The notes beneath the pieces are model-generated. The model saw only the letters and a list, made by a program, of their open reading frames with translations. It searched no databases and had not been told where the DNA came from. The translations under genes and the position numbers were made by a program. Source: Cecembia calidifontis (GTDB taxonomy: Bacteria > Bacteroidota > Bacteroidia > Cytophagales > Cyclobacteriaceae). From it: a DNA stretch of 64,000 bases. The stretch is from positions 1,240,001 to 1,304,000 of the forward strand of contig NZ_SGXG01000001.1 in assembly GCF_004216715.1 (NCBI RefSeq). Reading direction: 5' to 3'. Of the stretch, positions 35,854-44,299 are shown in pieces. The stretch's first letter is position 1. Each line of letters begins with the position of its first letter.

Positions 35854-36951
35854 TCAGGTTTTAATTTTACCTATGACTAAAATATCATACGGCTCATCCC
35901 CGCCCGAGGTGCTGCTCTCTTCAAAAAATTCGTATGGCAAAAAACCAATGAAAAGGTTGTCACCATAAAGTTCCAGGAAAAATGAAAGCATTAATTCTTC
36001 AAAAGGTTTATCGGTCCAAATATCATCAACAATATTTTTGAATGATGTGGAAGTTTGGTTTTCTAAATTGAAGATCGTGGTTCCAAAGGCTGAATCATAA
36101 TCAAAATGAAATAGTAAATAATCATTGTTGGCTAACATCTTAAAATGCCGATGGGCATATCCTTTGGCCCTAACATCCTGTAGGAATTCAAAAGGATTAT
36201 TGTAATCTGCTTTTTCATAAAAATCTTTTGGTAAGCTCTTTTTCCCATAATCAATTTTGTAATCAATGTCCAACAGACCATTCTCACTCAACTTAAATAT
36301 TGCATTTTGTGGGCTGTTCCAGAAATAGAGGTTGTTCCTGATATGAAGGAAGTGATAATTGGTCAAAAAGTTAAAGTACCTTTTTTGGTTCTTTGATATT
36401 TCCAATAGATCAGCAATTGGTTTTTTATCCTTGTAGTTATAAATTACTAATCTCCCTTTATTTTCCATGATCTCATTTCCCAAAAAGAAGGCGATTTTGT
36501 CTGAAGAAATAACTTTTAAAGATTGTGCAAAATAAGGGATCTTAAATTGGTCCTTTCTTTTAAATTCATAATCAAACAGGTGTACTTCCATGGACTCCCT
36601 GTCCAAAACATAGATCAAAGAATCAAAAAAGTCAATTGATGTGATTTCGGTAATTTGAAAATCAGGAATGAATTGATTGATTACCTGACCCTCTTTTGTC
36701 AGCTTGGTAATAGTGTTAGGGAATTCCGTATGTAAATAAATAAAATCATTAAGCAAAAAAGCCTTCTTAACGTCCCCAAACCTTTCAAAACCACTATGTT
36801 TTATAAAAATTTCCTGCTTGATTTCTATAATTTTTGATAAATCTACATTTTCCTTTACTTCACCGATCCCAATAGAAATTTTCGAAGATTTTTTATCTGT
36901 TGATTTACATCCAAAAACAAATACTAAAAGAATCAATAATATTTTTTTCAT
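35854..36951 (-). CDS. 6-bladed beta-propeller lipoprotein
   Basis: A 365-residue lipoprotein with lipobox VFGC at about residue 15. From residue about 40 the sequence shows repeated four-strand blades (IYLHTEFPNTITKLTKEGQ, SLIYVLDRESMEVHLFDYEF, RNNLYFWNSPQNAIFKLSENG), typical of the 6-bladed beta-propeller/NHL-like family common in Bacteroidota. The ligand is unknown. The Cys-rich peptide gene lies 74 bp upstream on the same strand, a pairing seen in related genomes. The DNA from here to 37.49 kb is more AT-rich than its surroundings. Confidence 0.75.
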   Translation of the reverse strand: MKKILLILLVFVFGCKSTDKKSSKISIGIGEVKENVDLSKIIEIKQEIFIKHSGFERFGDVKKAFLLNDFIYLHTEFPNTITKLTKEGQVINQFIPDFQITEITSIDFFDSLIYVLDRESMEVHLFDYEFKRKDQFKIPYFAQSLKVISSDKIAFFLGNEIMENKGRLVIYNYKDKKPIADLLEISKNQKRYFNFLTNYHFLHIRNNLYFWNSPQNAIFKLSENGLLDIDYKIDYGKKSLPKDFYEKADYNNPFEFLQDVRAKGYAHRHFKMLANNDYLLFHFDYDSAFGTTIFNLENQTSTSFKNIVDDIWTDKPFEELMLSFFLELYGDNLFIGFLPYEFFEESSTSGGDEPYDILVIGKIKT

Positions 36952-37025
36952 AGTTCAGGATTAGAGATAAAAAGAAACTTATATTTGAAAAGAAACGGGG
37001 AGCCTTCATTTCTTTTATTAATAGG

Positions 37026-37211
37026 TTATTGGTTAGATCCTCCGCATCTTGCTGCAGCACAATCATTTGTACCTAATTTACAACAATATTTCGTTCCTGA
37101 GGAATTTCCATAAAGTGTACCTTTAGCTACAATGGCCGTTGAAATATTTTGAATAGTTAACCCTCCAACGAAAAGGCCGATACAAGCAAGTGATAATAGT
37201 TTCCTTTTCAT
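37026..37211 (-). CDS. NVEALA-like Cys-rich exported peptide
   Basis: A 61-residue precursor: basic N-terminus MKRKLL, hydrophobic core (residues 5-19), then a mature tail GTLYGNSSGTKYCCKLGTND and AAARCGGSNQ. The tail has four Cys (a CC pair plus two more), enough for two disulfides. It resembles Bacteroidota NVEALA-family peptides, which carry a similar leader and often a KYCC-type motif, but the NVEALA motif itself is not exact. A gene for a 6-bladed beta-propeller lipoprotein follows on the same strand. A 14-bp palindrome lies 30 bp upstream of the start. Export route and function are unknown. Confidence 0.55.
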   Translation of the reverse strand: MKRKLLSLACIGLFVGGLTIQNISTAIVAKGTLYGNSSGTKYCCKLGTNDCAAARCGGSNQ

Positions 37212-37240
37212 TTAATTTTACAGTTAGAGTTATAATTAAT

Positions 37241-37254
37241 GTTTTGGCCAAAAC
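37241..37254. promoter_or_regulatory. 14-bp perfect palindrome upstream of the Cys-rich peptide gene
   Basis: GTTTTGGCCAAAAC is self-complementary and sits 30 bp before the peptide start. It could be an operator; that is inference. The rest of 37212-37491 is AT-rich with no gene seen. Confidence 0.35.
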
Positions 37255-37432
37255 AAAAAGCTAACCAAAGCTTTCATAACGAAATTATTATTATTGAAAA
37301 AAACAATACAATAAGAACAAATTTTTTAAAAAATGAGGATGCTTATATAAAAAAGTTGTAAATATAATTCTAAAGAAACTATTTTAACTTTAAAATTATC
37401 CTTTCAATTTTATGCTTTAATTAAGTTCTTGG

Positions 37433-37466
37433 TTTGCTATGCTTTTTAACTTAAATAGTAGATTTA
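37433..37466 (+). promoter_or_regulatory. Candidate promoter of rdgB
   Basis: TTTG (37433-37436) and TAGATTTA (37459-37466, 7 of 8 with TAnnTTTG) are separated by 22 nt, roughly the Bacteroidota -33/-7 layout, 25 nt before the rdgB ATG. Confidence 0.3.
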
Positions 37467-37491
37467 CGTTTTTGTGTTAAGATAAGAAAAG

Positions 37492-38061
37492 ATGAAAATT
37501 TGTTTTGCTACCAATAATAAGAAGAAAATCGAGGAGGTTAAAGCTGCTTTAGGTTCAGAGTTTACGATCCTATCCCTTGCCGAAATCGGTTGTCATGAGG
37601 AACTTCCGGAGACAGGGGATACCTTGGACCACAACGCTTTTCAGAAAGCCAGGTATGTCTTTGAAAATTATGGGGTGGACTGTTTTGCAGATGACACAGG
37701 TTTGGAAGTAGAGGCATTGGATGGGGCGCCGGGCGTTTATTCAGGGAGATATGCAGGAGAACCTAGGTCTGATGAAAGGAATATAGAAAAACTTTTAAAG
37801 GCCATGGAGGGAAAGACGAACCGAAAAGCCCGGTTCCGAACCGTCATTGCTTTGATACAGGGCGGTAAGGAATATGCTTTTGAGGGAATAGCTGAGGGGG
37901 AAATCATTCAGGAGAAAACAGGAACAGGAGGCTTTGGATATGATCCGGTTTTCAGGCCTTTGGGATTTGATCGAACCTTTGCCGAACTCAGCATGGAGGA
38001 GAAAAACAGGATCAGCCACCGGGGCAAGGCAGTGCAGGCTTTGGTGAAGTTTCTAAAATAA
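37492..38061 (+). CDS. rdgB: RdgB/HAM1 family non-canonical purine NTP pyrophosphatase
   Basis: A 189-residue cytosolic enzyme hydrolysing dITP, ITP and XTP to monophosphates, keeping damaged purines out of DNA and RNA. The family signature is complete: substrate loop FATNNKKKIEEV, catalytic region FADDTGLEVEALDGAPGVYSGRYAG, and C-terminal GTGGFGYDPVF and MSMEEKNRISHRGKA-type segment (SMEEKNRISHRGKA). Length is normal. udk starts 19 bp downstream, so the two are probably one transcript. Confidence 0.95.
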   Translation: MKICFATNNKKKIEEVKAALGSEFTILSLAEIGCHEELPETGDTLDHNAFQKARYVFENYGVDCFADDTGLEVEALDGAPGVYSGRYAGEPRSDERNIEKLLKAMEGKTNRKARFRTVIALIQGGKEYAFEGIAEGEIIQEKTGTGGFGYDPVFRPLGFDRTFAELSMEEKNRISHRGKAVQALVKFLK

Positions 38062-38080
38062 TTTTTTAATTTTGTCCCCC

Positions 38081-38698
38081 ATGAAGAAACCTTTCATCGT
38101 TGGGATTACAGGGGGAAGTGCCTCTGGGAAAACCCTCTTCTTGGATAAATTACTGCATACCTTTGAACCCGGCCAAGTTTGTCTCATTTCCCAGGACAAT
38201 TATTACAAGCCAAGACACCTTCAGCCCATAGATGATAAAGGTGTTCACAATTTTGATACGCCCAACTCCATAGACTTTGAACAATACGCGGAAGATATCC
38301 GCAAAATTGGAAATGGAGAGACGGTGTACAGACAGGAATATACCTTCAATAATCCCAACAAAAAACCCAAAATGTTGGAATTTGCTCCAGCTCCAGTTGT
38401 GGTTGTGGAGGGTATTTTTGTGTTGTATTATCCTGAACTGGCAGATTTGCTTGATCTTAAAATTTTTATTGATGCCAAAGAATACATCAAATTGAAAAGA
38501 AGGATAGTCAGGGACAAAGTGGAAAGAGGCTATGATCTGGATGATGTATTGTACCGATATGAGATGCATGTGATGCCCACCTATGAAAAATATATTGAAC
38601 CGTTTAAGCACGATGCCGACTTGATTATTCCGAACAATAGGAGTTTTGAGCGGGCCTTGGACGTGATTAGGACGTACCTGCGGGTTAGAACAGAATAA
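38081..38698 (+). CDS. udk: Uridine kinase
   Basis: A 205-residue P-loop kinase phosphorylating uridine or cytidine (pyrimidine salvage). Walker A is GITGGSASGKT near residue 8; further motifs are ISQDNYYK, FDTPNSIDFE (substrate segment), VVVEGIFVLYYPEL and the RIVRDKVERGYDLDDVLYRYE lid. The ATG at 38081 is used because it gives the short family N-terminus; a TTG three codons upstream is also open. Confidence 0.92.
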   Translation: MKKPFIVGITGGSASGKTLFLDKLLHTFEPGQVCLISQDNYYKPRHLQPIDDKGVHNFDTPNSIDFEQYAEDIRKIGNGETVYRQEYTFNNPNKKPKMLEFAPAPVVVVEGIFVLYYPELADLLDLKIFIDAKEYIKLKRRIVRDKVERGYDLDDVLYRYEMHVMPTYEKYIEPFKHDADLIIPNNRSFERALDVIRTYLRVRTE

Positions 38699-38780
38699 AA
38701 TTCTGAAATCTAACCTTTGGAGATAATTTCCAGGTATTTAGATTTTTTGAAAGAAGAATGCTTGGATATTCAAAACTTTC

Positions 38781-38788
38781 TATATTTG
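38781..38788 (+). promoter_or_regulatory. Candidate -7 box before the small membrane protein gene
   Basis: TATATTTG matches TAnnTTTG exactly. It ends 6 nt before the GTG at 38795, so a transcript from it would start about at the GTG (leaderless). A matching -33 box is not clear. Confidence 0.3.
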
Positions 38789-38794
38789 CCAGCC

Positions 38795-39154
38795 GTGAGT
38801 AAAAAAAGAAGACATAGCGCCATATGGAGACAACGTGCCACTTTATTGTTGGTCATGTTTTTCTGTATGCTGGTTTCAGGAGTGGAATACCTTCCACAGC
38901 CTGATGCTAAGCATTTGTCTTCCCAACAAGAACAGCAGCAGGATCCTCAGGATGAGAATCAGACTTATTTAAATATCGCTGTAGATGCCGTAGTTCCTTT
39001 TGTGACCGTAATCGGACAGCAGATACTTTATCTGATTTATGAAAACATCAGTTTCGACAAGCCTGTAAGCTCTAACCTTAGTTTTTCACTTCCTACCAAT
39101 ATTCCCTATTGGGAAATCTTACTGGAGCGGATTATTTCCACCAATGCTCCTTAA
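38795..39154 (+). CDS. Small single-pass membrane protein, hypothetical
   Basis: A 119-residue protein if started at GTG 38795 (reads VSKKRRHSAIWRQRATLLLV), which gives a basic N-terminus and one membrane segment (about residues 17-33, LLLVMFFCMLVSG). The remainder is Gln/Glu-rich, then amphipathic (VDAVVPFVTVIGQQILYLIY). A longer start at a TTG (38717) is less likely, as its extra residues show no motif. No family is recognised. It lies 95 bp upstream of secDF and may be co-expressed with it. The topology recalls envelope assembly factors, but this is only a guess. Confidence 0.5.
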   Translation: MSKKRRHSAIWRQRATLLLVMFFCMLVSGVEYLPQPDAKHLSSQQEQQQDPQDENQTYLNIAVDAVVPFVTVIGQQILYLIYENISFDKPVSSNLSFSLPTNIPYWEILLERIISTNAP

Positions 39155-39249
39155 TTGATTCTTTTTTGCAATTCGAATCCATTCTGGCCTCGTAGAGTTC
39201 GGAAAATCATTCTATTCCATTCCAATAAAAACAATTAAACTGAAATATT

Positions 39250-42204
39250 ATGCGTAACAAAGGTGTCGTAGTGTTTTTGACAGTAGTCATTACAGCATTG
39301 TGTCTGTATTATCTGTCGTTCACTCTCGTATCAAACAAAATTGAAGGCCAGGCAACGGCCTTTGCTACCGATGCGGTAGGCAATGTGGATTTTGACAAGA
39401 AACAGGCTTACCTGGACTCTATTTACAGAGAGCCGGTTTACAATTTCTTGGGAGCAAAGTTCACCTACAAAGAAATTAAAGAAACTGAATTAGGTTTAGG
39501 TCTTGACCTTCAGGGTGGTATGCACGTGACACTGGAAGTGTCCCCTGTGGAAATTGTGAAAGGTTTATCCGGTAACAGCAAGGATGCAGCCTTCAATCTT
39601 TCTTTGGATCAGGCAACTGAAGCCGCGAAGACCAGCAATGAGAAGTTTGTCAATCTTTTCTATGCGGCTTGGCAGCAAAATGCCTCAGGAAGAAAATTGA
39701 GTGAGATTTTTGCCACTGCAGCCAATAGAGGAAGAATCTCCTTGGAGTCATCCGATGCTGACATCCTCAAAATCATTGACACGGAAGTTGAAAATGCTAT
39801 TGACCGCTCTTTCAACATCTTGAGAACCAGAGTGGACAGATTCGGTACCTCCCAACCCAATATCCAGCGAATCCAAGGTTCAGGAAGGATTCAGATCGAG
39901 CTTCCGGGAGTTAGCAATGCAGAAAGGGTTAGAAATCTATTACAGGGAGTAGCCAAGCTTCAGTTCTGGGAAGTAGCTGAGATCAATGAGTATTTGGCTG
40001 AGCTGGAAGACGTTAACAGGCTTTTGGTGGCCGAGGCTCAAGCAGCAAAAGGGGCTTCCACACCTCAAACAGATGAAGCAGCTGACCAAGCTACTGACCT
40101 CGAAAGACAATTGGCACAGCGTTCTGAAGGAGATGATACTTCCACCCAAATTTCTCCATTGTTCTCTTTGACCAAAGGACAAGGTTTGATCTATGAAATC
40201 AGGGATACGGTCACGATCAACAGGATCCTGGCAAGGGAAGATGTAAGGTCCCTTTTACCGAGAAATGTGAAATTCCTATGGTCCGTAAAACCTCAGGTAG
40301 TGGACAATATGGAATTATTGGAGCTTTTTGGTATCAAATACAACAGGGCTTCTGACCAGGCACCACTTGAGGGAGATGTGATTACTGATGCAAGACAGAC
40401 CTTGGATCAGACTTCCAGACCTGCGGTAAGCATGCAAATGAATGCAGATGGGGCCAGAAGATGGAGAAAATTGACCTCAGAAAATATTGGCAGAAGAATC
40501 GCAGTGGTTTTGGATGATTATGTATATACTGCTCCTGTGGTTCAGAGTGAAATTCCTTCCGGACAGTCTGAAATTACCGGTAACTTCACCATCGAAGAGG
40601 CCAAAGACTTGGCCAATATCCTGAAATCAGGTTCTCTACCGGCTCCAACCAAAATTGTAGAAGAAGCCATTATTGGTCCTACGCTTGGTAAGGAAGCTCA
40701 GAAACAAGGTGTGGTTTCCATGATTGCAGGTTTGGTATTGGTAGTCCTTTTCATGGTGGCTTATTATTCTAAAGGTGGTTTTGTTGCTATTGCAGCTTTG
40801 GTGTTCAATATCTTCTTTATCCTTGGGATTTTGGCCCAGTTGGGAGCGGCATTGACCTTGCCGGGTATTGCCGGTATTGTATTGACTATAGGTATGTCGA
40901 TTGATGCCAACGTGTTGATCTTTGAAAGGATCAAGGAGGAACTCAGAAGAGGTTCCGGATTGATTGCTGCCATCAATGAAGGTTATGACAAGGCATTTTC
41001 TGCTATTCTTGACTCCAACGTGACTACTTTCCTTACAGGAGCCATATTATATGCATTGGGTCAAGGTCCAGTAAAAGGTTTCGCAATCGTATTGATGATC
41101 GGTATCGCGTCCTCTTTCTTCTCTGCTGTATTCATTACCAGAGTGATTGTGCATTGGATGAGTAAAAAAGGAGACAAGAGTAATATTTCTTTTGCAACTC
41201 CATTTGCTAAAAATATATTGGGACAGTTGAATATTGATTTCTTGAGCAAGAGAAAGATTGCTTACATTATCTCAACTTCTATCATTGTAATCGGTTTGGC
41301 TATTGCAGCGATCAATGGGTTGAAATTTGGTGTGGACTTTACAGGTGGAAGATCATATATTGTACAATTTTCTCAACCAATGACCGCTACGGATCTTAAA
41401 GTTGGTCTGGATGGTGAGTTTGATGGTTCAGTGGAAGTGAAGACCTATGGTGCAAACAACGTGATGAAGGTAACCACTTCTTACCTGATCAATGAAGATG
41501 ATGATGCCTCTAATGCAGAGGTAGAAAGAAAAGTGATTGAAGGCATAGCTGCTATTACCGGAATGACTTTTAACAGTGATGCTTCCAACTTGGGAGATGC
41601 GCAGTTTAGCATTACAGGTTCTTCAAAAGTAGGGGCAACTGTGGCTGACGACATCAAGAAATCTTCTGCAGAGGCGATGTTCTTTGCCCTGGTAGCGATT
41701 TTCTTGTACATCTTGTTGAGGTTCCGCAAGTGGCAGTTCTCATTGGGATCCATCATCGCCTTGGTGCATGACGTATTCTTTGTGATTGCAGCATTCGCTA
41801 TTGCTTCTGCTTTGGGTGCCACATTCGAAATTGACCAAGTATTTATCGCGGCGGTATTGACTGTAGTGGGTTACTCTATCAATGATACCGTGATTGTATT
41901 TGACCGTATCAGGGAGAACATCGAAAATCGCGGCACTTCCAAGTTGGTGAAAATGTTCAACGATGCCATCAATCAGACTATGGCCAGAACTTTGATCACT
42001 TCAGCAACGACTTTGATTGTGGTCTTGGTACTGTTGATCTTTGGTGGTGAGGTATTGAGAGGTTTCTCCTTCGCCTTGTTCATAGGGGTGTTGATCGGTA
42101 CTTATTCCTCTATCTATATTGCTACACCAGTAGTTGTAGATTTGATGAAAAGAGAATTGGAGGCTGAAGCTGCACAAGAAGCTAGTGGTAAAAAGACCGC
42201 TTAA
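39250..42204 (+). CDS. secDF: SecD-SecF fusion protein translocase subunit
   Basis: A 984-residue fused accessory subunit of the Sec translocase that uses the proton motive force to pull proteins across the inner membrane. Residue 8-26 is TM1. The SecD half has LGLDLQGGMHVTLEV and the P1 periplasmic head, then the RND-type core (FNIFFILGILAQLGAALTLPGIAGIVLTIGMSIDANVLIFERIKEEL). The SecF half starts near residue 680 (KIAYIISTSIIVIG, GVDFTGG) and ends with VGYSINDTVIVFDRIREN. Fusion is usual in Bacteroidota. Two terminators follow. Confidence 0.96.
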   Translation: MRNKGVVVFLTVVITALCLYYLSFTLVSNKIEGQATAFATDAVGNVDFDKKQAYLDSIYREPVYNFLGAKFTYKEIKETELGLGLDLQGGMHVTLEVSPVEIVKGLSGNSKDAAFNLSLDQATEAAKTSNEKFVNLFYAAWQQNASGRKLSEIFATAANRGRISLESSDADILKIIDTEVENAIDRSFNILRTRVDRFGTSQPNIQRIQGSGRIQIELPGVSNAERVRNLLQGVAKLQFWEVAEINEYLAELEDVNRLLVAEAQAAKGASTPQTDEAADQATDLERQLAQRSEGDDTSTQISPLFSLTKGQGLIYEIRDTVTINRILAREDVRSLLPRNVKFLWSVKPQVVDNMELLELFGIKYNRASDQAPLEGDVITDARQTLDQTSRPAVSMQMNADGARRWRKLTSENIGRRIAVVLDDYVYTAPVVQSEIPSGQSEITGNFTIEEAKDLANILKSGSLPAPTKIVEEAIIGPTLGKEAQKQGVVSMIAGLVLVVLFMVAYYSKGGFVAIAALVFNIFFILGILAQLGAALTLPGIAGIVLTIGMSIDANVLIFERIKEELRRGSGLIAAINEGYDKAFSAILDSNVTTFLTGAILYALGQGPVKGFAIVLMIGIASSFFSAVFITRVIVHWMSKKGDKSNISFATPFAKNILGQLNIDFLSKRKIAYIISTSIIVIGLAIAAINGLKFGVDFTGGRSYIVQFSQPMTATDLKVGLDGEFDGSVEVKTYGANNVMKVTTSYLINEDDDASNAEVERKVIEGIAAITGMTFNSDASNLGDAQFSITGSSKVGATVADDIKKSSAEAMFFALVAIFLYILLRFRKWQFSLGSIIALVHDVFFVIAAFAIASALGATFEIDQVFIAAVLTVVGYSINDTVIVFDRIRENIENRGTSKLVKMFNDAINQTMARTLITSATTLIVVLVLLIFGGEVLRGFSFALFIGVLIGTYSSIYIATPVVVDLMKRELEAEAAQEASGKKTA

Positions 42205-42222
42205 ATTGTAATATTTTCAATG

Positions 42223-42260
42223 AAGGGGAGTACAGATTTGTTCTGTCTCCCCTTTTTTTT
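42223..42260 (+). terminator. Terminator after secDF, first of two
   Basis: The stem AAGGGGAG (42223-42230) pairs with CTCCCCTT (42247-42254), with extra pairing ACAGA/TCTGT inside, then T to 42260. Confidence 0.9.
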
Positions 42261-42273
42261 TCGATTTTGAAAT

Positions 42274-42300
42274 AAAAATCCCCTGCACAGGGGATTTTTT
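42274..42300 (+). terminator. Second terminator after secDF
   Basis: The stem AAAAATCCCCTG (42274-42285) pairs with CAGGGGATTTTT (42288-42299), a 12-bp perfect stem with a 2-nt loop, bounded by T. It can work in either direction. Confidence 0.85.
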
Positions 42301-42317
42301 CGCTTTTTGGGGGAGAT

Positions 42318-42325
42318 TACCTTTG
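42318..42325 (+). promoter_or_regulatory. Candidate -7 box for the 7-TM/two-component cluster
   Basis: TACCTTTG is an exact TAnnTTTG match 19 nt before the ATG at 42345 and just after two terminators. A -33 box at the usual distance is not clear. Confidence 0.35.
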
Positions 42326-42344
42326 TTCCTACAATGTAAGGTTT

Positions 42345-43019
42345 ATGTTCGGTAATTTTTATCTTTTGATAATTGCGACAGGTTTTCTGTTTTCCCTATT
42401 TGTTAAGCGGAAGAATCAAGGTATTGAATCCACTGCTCAGCAAACTATTATTGCTATTTTATTCCTCGCCTTGTTGATGGAAGGTTTGGGAGTTTATTTG
42501 GCAGCTAAGGGCATCAATAATTCCCTCCTTTATAATGTTGGATGGGTGTATGGGGAATCTTTACTTTTAATTTTCTATTTAAGCCTTTTGGAGGTCAATC
42601 AGGTATTCAAGAGGAAAATTGCTTGGATAAGCGTAGGTTTAGTGGTTTGGGGATTGGTTAACACTTTGTTTTTTCAGTCAATCACTACAGAATTCCAGTA
42701 TTTTACATTTCTGCCCTTTACGGTATTTATAATTTTTCTCGTGGTCAGGTTTTTATTCCATTTGATGCAGATGAAAGCCTATGCAGATAGGGATTTGATT
42801 AGATTGCCGCATTTTTGGATTTCATGGGCGATTTTGCTTTTTTATGTGGAGGCGATTTTGCTTTTTGGAATCTATCAGTTCCACCCGGTCTTTGTTTTGG
42901 ACCATGTCCAATTATTATTTACGATCAATCAATTTGTGGCGGGATTGATGTATTTGGTTTTTGGTTTGGCATTTATACTGCCTTGGTTTAACACCAAAAA
43001 ATTGGCTTTAATTGATTGA
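42345..43019 (+). CDS. Seven-TM membrane protein, first of a paralogous pair
   Basis: A 224-residue integral membrane protein with seven predicted spans and short loops (LLIIATGFLFSLFV, IIAILFLALLMEGLGVYLAA and so on). It matches in length and layout the protein at 43551: DLIRLPHFWISWAILLFYVE near residue 150 aligns with DLLRFPVFWV there, and the C-terminus INQFVAGLMYLVFGLAFILP aligns with IINVLGALMYFVFAVSFYLP. No Pfam family is recognised. Position ahead of a histidine kinase without a sensor domain suggests a membrane sensory or accessory role (inference). Confidence 0.7.
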   Translation: MFGNFYLLIIATGFLFSLFVKRKNQGIESTAQQTIIAILFLALLMEGLGVYLAAKGINNSLLYNVGWVYGESLLLIFYLSLLEVNQVFKRKIAWISVGLVVWGLVNTLFFQSITTEFQYFTFLPFTVFIIFLVVRFLFHLMQMKAYADRDLIRLPHFWISWAILLFYVEAILLFGIYQFHPVFVLDHVQLLFTINQFVAGLMYLVFGLAFILPWFNTKKLALID

Positions 43020-43130
43020 CATTGGATTTATTTTTTTACCTTATTTTCAGGAAAAACTTTTCTTAGCCCAGGAAAACGATTAATTTGGAAAGACGATTCC
43101 TTTGTTTAATTCACTTTTACTACGAGCACC

Positions 43131-43541
43131 ATGAAAAAAGAAGACCTGAAAAAATTTATCGAACCTTATCAAAAACATGTACAAAAAGGATTGCCTGGAA
43201 TCGATAGTAAAGGAAAACCTGTTACCGAGCAGTCCCAATGGGCGTTTTTTGATAGGGCTACAATTGAGAAACTTTTACAAATGACGGACCCAAAAACGGG
43301 AGGGATAAAAATATATTTTGGGCAATATGATAGTGAGAACATCTATTTAGTGCCTGAGGATAGAGAGGGAAGAGAGCAATATATTGGAAGGATTTCAGTA
43401 GCCCTTTCGGCTGCAAACAAGGAATCAGATGGAATTTATGATGTGTTCTTAAGTTCCGATTCCATCAAATCAGGAGAAGATTCCATAGAAAATGGAGCTA
43501 ATTTATGTCCGCCTTTTTGTAGACCCCCCATTACACTTTGA
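43131..43541 (+). CDS. Soluble protein with a C-terminal CPPFC tail, hypothetical
   Basis: A 136-residue protein with no signal or membrane segment. The N-terminal half is charged and helical (KKEDLKKFIEPYQKHVQKG); the middle is a mixed alpha/beta region (IKIYFGQYDSENIYLVPEDREG) and includes SVALSAANKE. It ends NGANLCPPFCRPPITL, two Cys separated by Pro-Pro-Phe, with no other Cys. Such CPPxC-ended proteins occur in other Bacteroidota genomes, to my recollection, but I know no function. A disulfide or metal or lipid attachment at the tail is possible. It ends 9 bp before the second 7-TM gene, so they are co-transcribed. Confidence 0.6.
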   Translation: MKKEDLKKFIEPYQKHVQKGLPGIDSKGKPVTEQSQWAFFDRATIEKLLQMTDPKTGGIKIYFGQYDSENIYLVPEDREGREQYIGRISVALSAANKESDGIYDVFLSSDSIKSGEDSIENGANLCPPFCRPPITL

Positions 43542-43550
43542 TTAATACTA

Positions 43551-44225
43551 ATGATTTATTGGTATCCAATTGTTGTTGCATTAGCAGCGTTGGTCTCTTT
43601 GCCATTGCTGTTTGCTGACTTAGGTCCTCTCCGAAAATTCCATCGGATCATTTTTGTTGTTTTGGTATTAGTAGCTGCTTTAGAAGCTTGGTGTGCGTAT
43701 TTGGCTTCAAATAGACAATCCAATATTGTTTACTACAATGCGGTATTTGTGTACACCTTGCCTATCCTTTATCTGTATTTTTTCGAAGAATTATTCCATC
43801 AAAAAGAAGTTAAAAAAGTTCTGTTTTTATTGGGAGGGCTTTTTTTATTGTTTGGTGTAATCAAAACCCTTTTTATTACACCGTTTCAAGAATTTCACGA
43901 TATTTCCTATATTATGGGGTCTTTGTTAATTATTGGCGCTTGCCTTTATTTTTTTTACAGTATTATCAGCAGGAATTTATTTATTGAAATGGATTTGCTT
44001 AGGTTTCCTGTTTTTTGGGTAATTACTTTTCTTTTGTTTTTTTATGCCAGTGCCATGTTGAATTTTGCCTCAGTCAGGTTTGTCAATACAAGCAATTTTG
44101 AGTTAATGGTAATAATCCGGGATATCATCAATGTTTTAGGGGCATTGATGTACTTTGTTTTTGCAGTAAGTTTTTATCTTCCCTTGTTGAATAGGGAAAA
44201 GGCTGGTATAAATGAGGTGCCGTGA
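43551..44225 (+). CDS. Seven-TM membrane protein, second of a paralogous pair
   Basis: A 224-residue paralogue of the product of 42345-43019, with the same number of spans and the conserved block MDLLRFPVFWVITFLLFFYA and C-terminal INVLGALMYFVFAVSFYLPLLNREK. Loops contain few polar conserved residues other than Arg and Trp. It starts 9 bp after the CPPFC-tail gene and is followed 74 bp later by the histidine kinase. A receptor-like or scaffold role for the kinase is inferred from context only. Confidence 0.7.
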   Translation: MIYWYPIVVALAALVSLPLLFADLGPLRKFHRIIFVVLVLVAALEAWCAYLASNRQSNIVYYNAVFVYTLPILYLYFFEELFHQKEVKKVLFLLGGLFLLFGVIKTLFITPFQEFHDISYIMGSLLIIGACLYFFYSIISRNLFIEMDLLRFPVFWVITFLLFFYASAMLNFASVRFVNTSNFELMVIIRDIINVLGALMYFVFAVSFYLPLLNREKAGINEVP

Positions 44226-44299
44226 TTTCAAAAAAGACAAGAAACTTTAGATGAAATTGCTTATTTTTAGTCAAATCATCCTATTTGGAATAAAACGGC

